This document shows, piece after piece, positions 62,021-64,000 of a stretch of 64,000 nt of DNA (position 1 is the first letter of the stretch; every line of letters starts with the position of its first letter). The stretch covers positions 1,550,001-1,614,000 of the forward strand of contig NZ_QBDT01000001.1 of NCBI RefSeq assembly GCF_004124325.1, written 5' to 3'. The notes below the pieces were generated by a model that worked only from the letters and a program-made list of their open reading frames with translations, was not told the DNA's origin and did no database searches. The stretch comes from Streptomyces sp. L2 (GTDB taxonomy: Bacteria > Actinomycetota > Actinomycetes > Streptomycetales > Streptomycetaceae). A program made the translations under genes and the position numbers.

Positions 62021-62674
62021 ATGAACACTCGTACCTTCCGCTTCCGCCGCACCGCCCTCGCCGTGGCCGCCGCCGGCGTCCTGCCGCTGGCCCTGTCCGC
62101 CTGTTCCGGCGACAGCGGCAACAGCAGCAGCAAGGCGGCGGACACCTCCTCGTCCACGGCCGCGTCGAAGGCGACCCCCTCGGGGACGATGACGGCGGAC
62201 CAGCCGTTCGGTTCCGCGTGCTCGGCGGTGCCGAAGAACGGCGCGGGCTCCTTCGACGGTATGGCCCAGGACCCGGTGGCGACGGCCGCCTCGCACAACC
62301 CGGTGTTGTCCACCCTCGTGTCCGCCGTGAAGAAGGCCGGCCTGGTGGACACCCTGAACAACGCGCAGAACATCACGGTGTTCGCGCCCACCAACGACGC
62401 CTTCGCCAAGATCCCGAAGGCCCAGCTGGACAAGGTCCTCAACGACAAGGCCGAGCTGACGAAGATCCTCACCTACCACGTCGTCGGCGAGAGGCTCACG
62501 CCGAAGGACCTGGAGCACCGCTCCTTCACGACGCTGGAGAAGGGCAAGGTCACCACCTCGGGCTCCGGCACGAGCTACACCGTGGACGACTCGGCCAAGG
62601 TGGTCTGCGGCAACGTGAAGACGGCCAACGCCACCGTCTACATCATCGACTCGGTCCTGATGCCGAAGAACTGA
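62021..62674 (+). CDS. Fasciclin-domain lipoprotein (Mpt70/Mpt83-like)
   Basis: 217 residues. The lipoprotein signal ends LPLALSAC with Cys28 as lipidation site, followed by a Ser/Ala/Thr linker. The fasciclin (FAS1) domain (about 80-216) shows H1 NITVFAPTNDAFAKIP, the YH motif as LTYHVVGERL, and H2 ATVYIIDSVLMPK. Fasciclin proteins mediate adhesion at the cell surface. In mycobacteria the homologues are SigK targets. It is 139 bases downstream of the oxidoreductase with no separate promoter seen, so it is probably co-transcribed. ATG 62021 has AGGAGA upstream. Confidence 0.94.
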   Translation: MNTRTFRFRRTALAVAAAGVLPLALSACSGDSGNSSSKAADTSSSTAASKATPSGTMTADQPFGSACSAVPKNGAGSFDGMAQDPVATAASHNPVLSTLVSAVKKAGLVDTLNNAQNITVFAPTNDAFAKIPKAQLDKVLNDKAELTKILTYHVVGERLTPKDLEHRSFTTLEKGKVTTSGSGTSYTVDDSAKVVCGNVKTANATVYIIDSVLMPKN

Positions 62675-62765
62675 CACAGGCTCCGAGTCCGCCGACGGCC
62701 TCCGGGGAGGGGGACCCCGGGGGCCGTGCCGTGCTGCCGGGACGCTGGAGGAGCTCCGCCCACGC

Positions 62766-63494
62766 TCACGCGGCCGCGCAGGCTCCGAGGTCCTCCCAGA
62801 CGCCCCACTCTCCCGTGGTGCCGGGCTTGTCTCCGGTCACCCACCACTTGGCGCGCCAGTTGTGGTCGTCGTAGGAGACGGTCTCGCCGCCGGTGTAGAC
62901 GGCCGTCTCGCTCCAGGCGGGCGCGGTGCAGGTGCCGGGATCGCCGCCGGTGCCGCCTCCGTCGCCACCGCCCCCGGTGCCGCCGATGTTGACGTCGACG
63001 CAGGAGTAGAAGGCGTTGGCGGTGTCCGCGATGTTCCAGACGGCGAGGACCTTCTGACGGCCGGTGAAGCCGCCGAAGTTCACCTGCTGGCTGAGGTCGG
63101 CGGGCGGCTGCTGGCCGTGGCCGTCGAACTCGGCGATCTTCTGGCCGCCGATGAAGTACTGCCAGTTGAGGGTGGCGTGCCGGGCCGTGTTGTGCCAGGT
63201 GAACGTGGCGGCCGTACCGACCGGGGTGACCTGCCAGCCCTTGCTGTCGTCGTCGAGTTCGGCGAACTCCGAGTGACCGCCGCTGCAGCTGTGCAGCCCC
63301 TTGGGGCCCTCGACGCTCTGCGGCTCGTACTTGATCTCGCCGCACTGGACGACTCCCTCGGCGCACTGCTCCTGACGGCTCGTGGGGAGGGTCACCCAGC
63401 CGTGGGCGCTGGCGGAGCTCGCCGGCAGGCTCACCGCGAGCAGGGGTGCGACCAGCGCGCCGATGGCGACAGCCGCCCGTCTCTTCGTGTTCAT
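62766..63494 (-). CDS. AA10 lytic polysaccharide monooxygenase with chitin-binding module
   Basis: 242 residues. The signal peptide ends ASA, so mature protein starts at His31 (HGWVTLP), as the copper histidine brace requires. The second brace histidine is His106 in NTARHATLNW. The AA10 domain runs to about residue 170. A Gly/Asp linker then leads to a CBM5/12 module (CTAPAWSETAVYTGG, WWVTGDKPG). The family oxidatively cleaves chitin or cellulose; the chitin-type CBM and DasR-type operators upstream favour chitin. ATG 63494 is preceded by AGGAAGTGGC. Confidence 0.95.
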   Translation of the reverse strand: MNTKRRAAVAIGALVAPLLAVSLPASSASAHGWVTLPTSRQEQCAEGVVQCGEIKYEPQSVEGPKGLHSCSGGHSEFAELDDDSKGWQVTPVGTAATFTWHNTARHATLNWQYFIGGQKIAEFDGHGQQPPADLSQQVNFGGFTGRQKVLAVWNIADTANAFYSCVDVNIGGTGGGGDGGGTGGDPGTCTAPAWSETAVYTGGETVSYDDHNWRAKWWVTGDKPGTTGEWGVWEDLGACAAA

Positions 63495-63564
63495 GCCGTG
63501 CCACTTCCTTCACTGTGTGGGGGAACCGCCGCCCGGGAGGCTCGGGCGAACGGAGGCAGGTATA

Positions 63565-63596
63565 GGTCTAGACCTGACGGCCACTAGGTCTAGACC
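63565..63596. promoter_or_regulatory. Two DasR-type operator sites (dre)
   Basis: The perfect palindrome GGTCTAGACC occurs at 63565-63574 and 63587-63596, 22 bases apart (two helical turns), upstream of the AA10 gene. It is the core of the Streptomyces DasR element (ACTGGTCTAGACCA-type) found before chitin and N-acetylglucosamine genes. Repression relieved by amino-sugar phosphates is therefore expected. Confidence 0.85.
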
Positions 63597-63696
63597 ATAA
63601 CCAGGAATCGCCTCCGGTCAAGGGGCTGAACGCGCCGAACTGCCAAACCGCAGGCCAGAGTTGATGGAGGGCGAGCGGACGGAATGTGACCGGCCT

Positions 63697-63710
63697 TTGG
63701 TCTAGACAAA
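63697..63710. promoter_or_regulatory. Third, imperfect DasR-type site
   Basis: TTGGTCTAGACAAA matches the DasR element in the left arm and centre (GGTCTAGAC). It lies about 200 bases from the AA10 start and about 260 bases before the partial gene at 63969, so it may act on either side. Confidence 0.6.
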
Positions 63711-63714
63711 GTCC

Positions 63715-63968
63715 GTCAGGGTGGTTCAATGTTCGACCGCACAGGCGTGTCACCCCGACCGACACCGCCCCCTCTCACCGAGCGGCACGCCACCCCCACG
63801 GACGCGGCGCCCCCCCCCCCAGGCGCACCACTACCCGGGCACCGTCCCGGCACCACCGTGCACCGACCCGACCGGGCCGGTGCGCCCGCAGCCGCGGCTC
63901 AGCACCGCCACACCGCCCCCACCGCGTCGCAGCGCCCACGAGGCCGCTGCGCGAGAGAGGATCGACCG
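63715..63968. other. Divergent intergenic remainder
   Basis: C-rich sequence without a convincing gene. A run of eleven C occurs at 63810-63820. The promoter of the partial gene at 63969 should be here, with GAGAGGATC before its start as ribosome site. Confidence 0.4.
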
Positions 63969-64000
63969 ATGGAAGCGCTCGAACGAAGCAGAGAGCCCGT
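63969..64000 (+). CDS. Start of an unidentified gene, cut by the window edge
   Basis: Only ten full codons (MEALERSREP) are visible behind a GAGAGGATC ribosome-site-like sequence. Divergence from the AA10 gene across DasR-type sites hints at a chitin or amino-sugar function, but the visible part is too short to support any family. Confidence 0.4.
   Translation, partial: MEALERSREP

Overview
The window reads as part of a Streptomyces chromosome. GC content is very high and genes show strong G/C third-position bias. GTG and TTG starts and 4-base stop/start overlaps are common. Several families are typical of the genus: an AfsA homologue, a SARP, large LuxR-type regulators, MbtH, and an AA10 chitin monooxygenase behind DasR-type operators. 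No rRNA, tRNA, CRISPR array or insertion sequence was seen.

Region A (1-16.8 kb) is the edge of a modular polyketide/NRPS-like cluster, mostly on the minus strand. It starts with a large type I PKS running off the left edge (KS-AT-DH-KR-ACP, then KS-AT-DH-). Next come a free ACP, an O-methyltransferase, a stand-alone adenylation-PCP protein, a thioesterase with a cysteine nucleophile, a type II thioesterase, an amidase and, divergently, a PurM/HypE-like protein. Both AT domains look malonyl-specific and both modules dehydrate, so this part of the chain should be a polyene. The final product cannot be named from the window.

Region B (17-39.8 kb) holds transport and regulation: an MFS exporter, an AfsA-like protein, a SARP-NB-ARC regulator, three LuxR-type proteins, another HTH regulator, MbtH and a phosphopantetheinyl transferase. 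It also contains several odd genes: a degenerate acyl-CoA synthetase, a prenyl-synthase-like protein without its aspartate motifs, a 41% asparagine protein and a HELGH putative metalloprotease.

Region C (39.8-50.9 kb) is one compact minus-strand operon: fatty acyl-AMP ligase, acyl-CoA dehydrogenase-like protein, ACP, single-module PKS (KS-AT-ACP), KAS III-like protein, FkbH glyceryl transferase, ACP and PPTase. This is the gene set expected for a 3-acyltetronate (RK-682/agglomerin type). A carotenoid-oxygenase/membrane-protein pair with a divergent PadR regulator lies just upstream (51.0-53.5 kb).

Region D (53.6-64 kb) is more ordinary chromosome: a SpoIIE-type phosphatase, a hydrolase, a photolyase, a SigK-like ECF sigma factor with its RskA-like anti-sigma, a molybdopterin oxidoreductase, a fasciclin lipoprotein and the AA10 monooxygenase. 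An identical two-block promoter (CCAATCC-N16-CGGATTA) precedes both sigK and the oxidoreductase, linking them as one regulon.

In-frame tandem repeats expand linkers in many unrelated proteins here, and a 20-bp intergenic repeat (GCGCAGTTCCCCGCGCCCCT) recurs at four sites.
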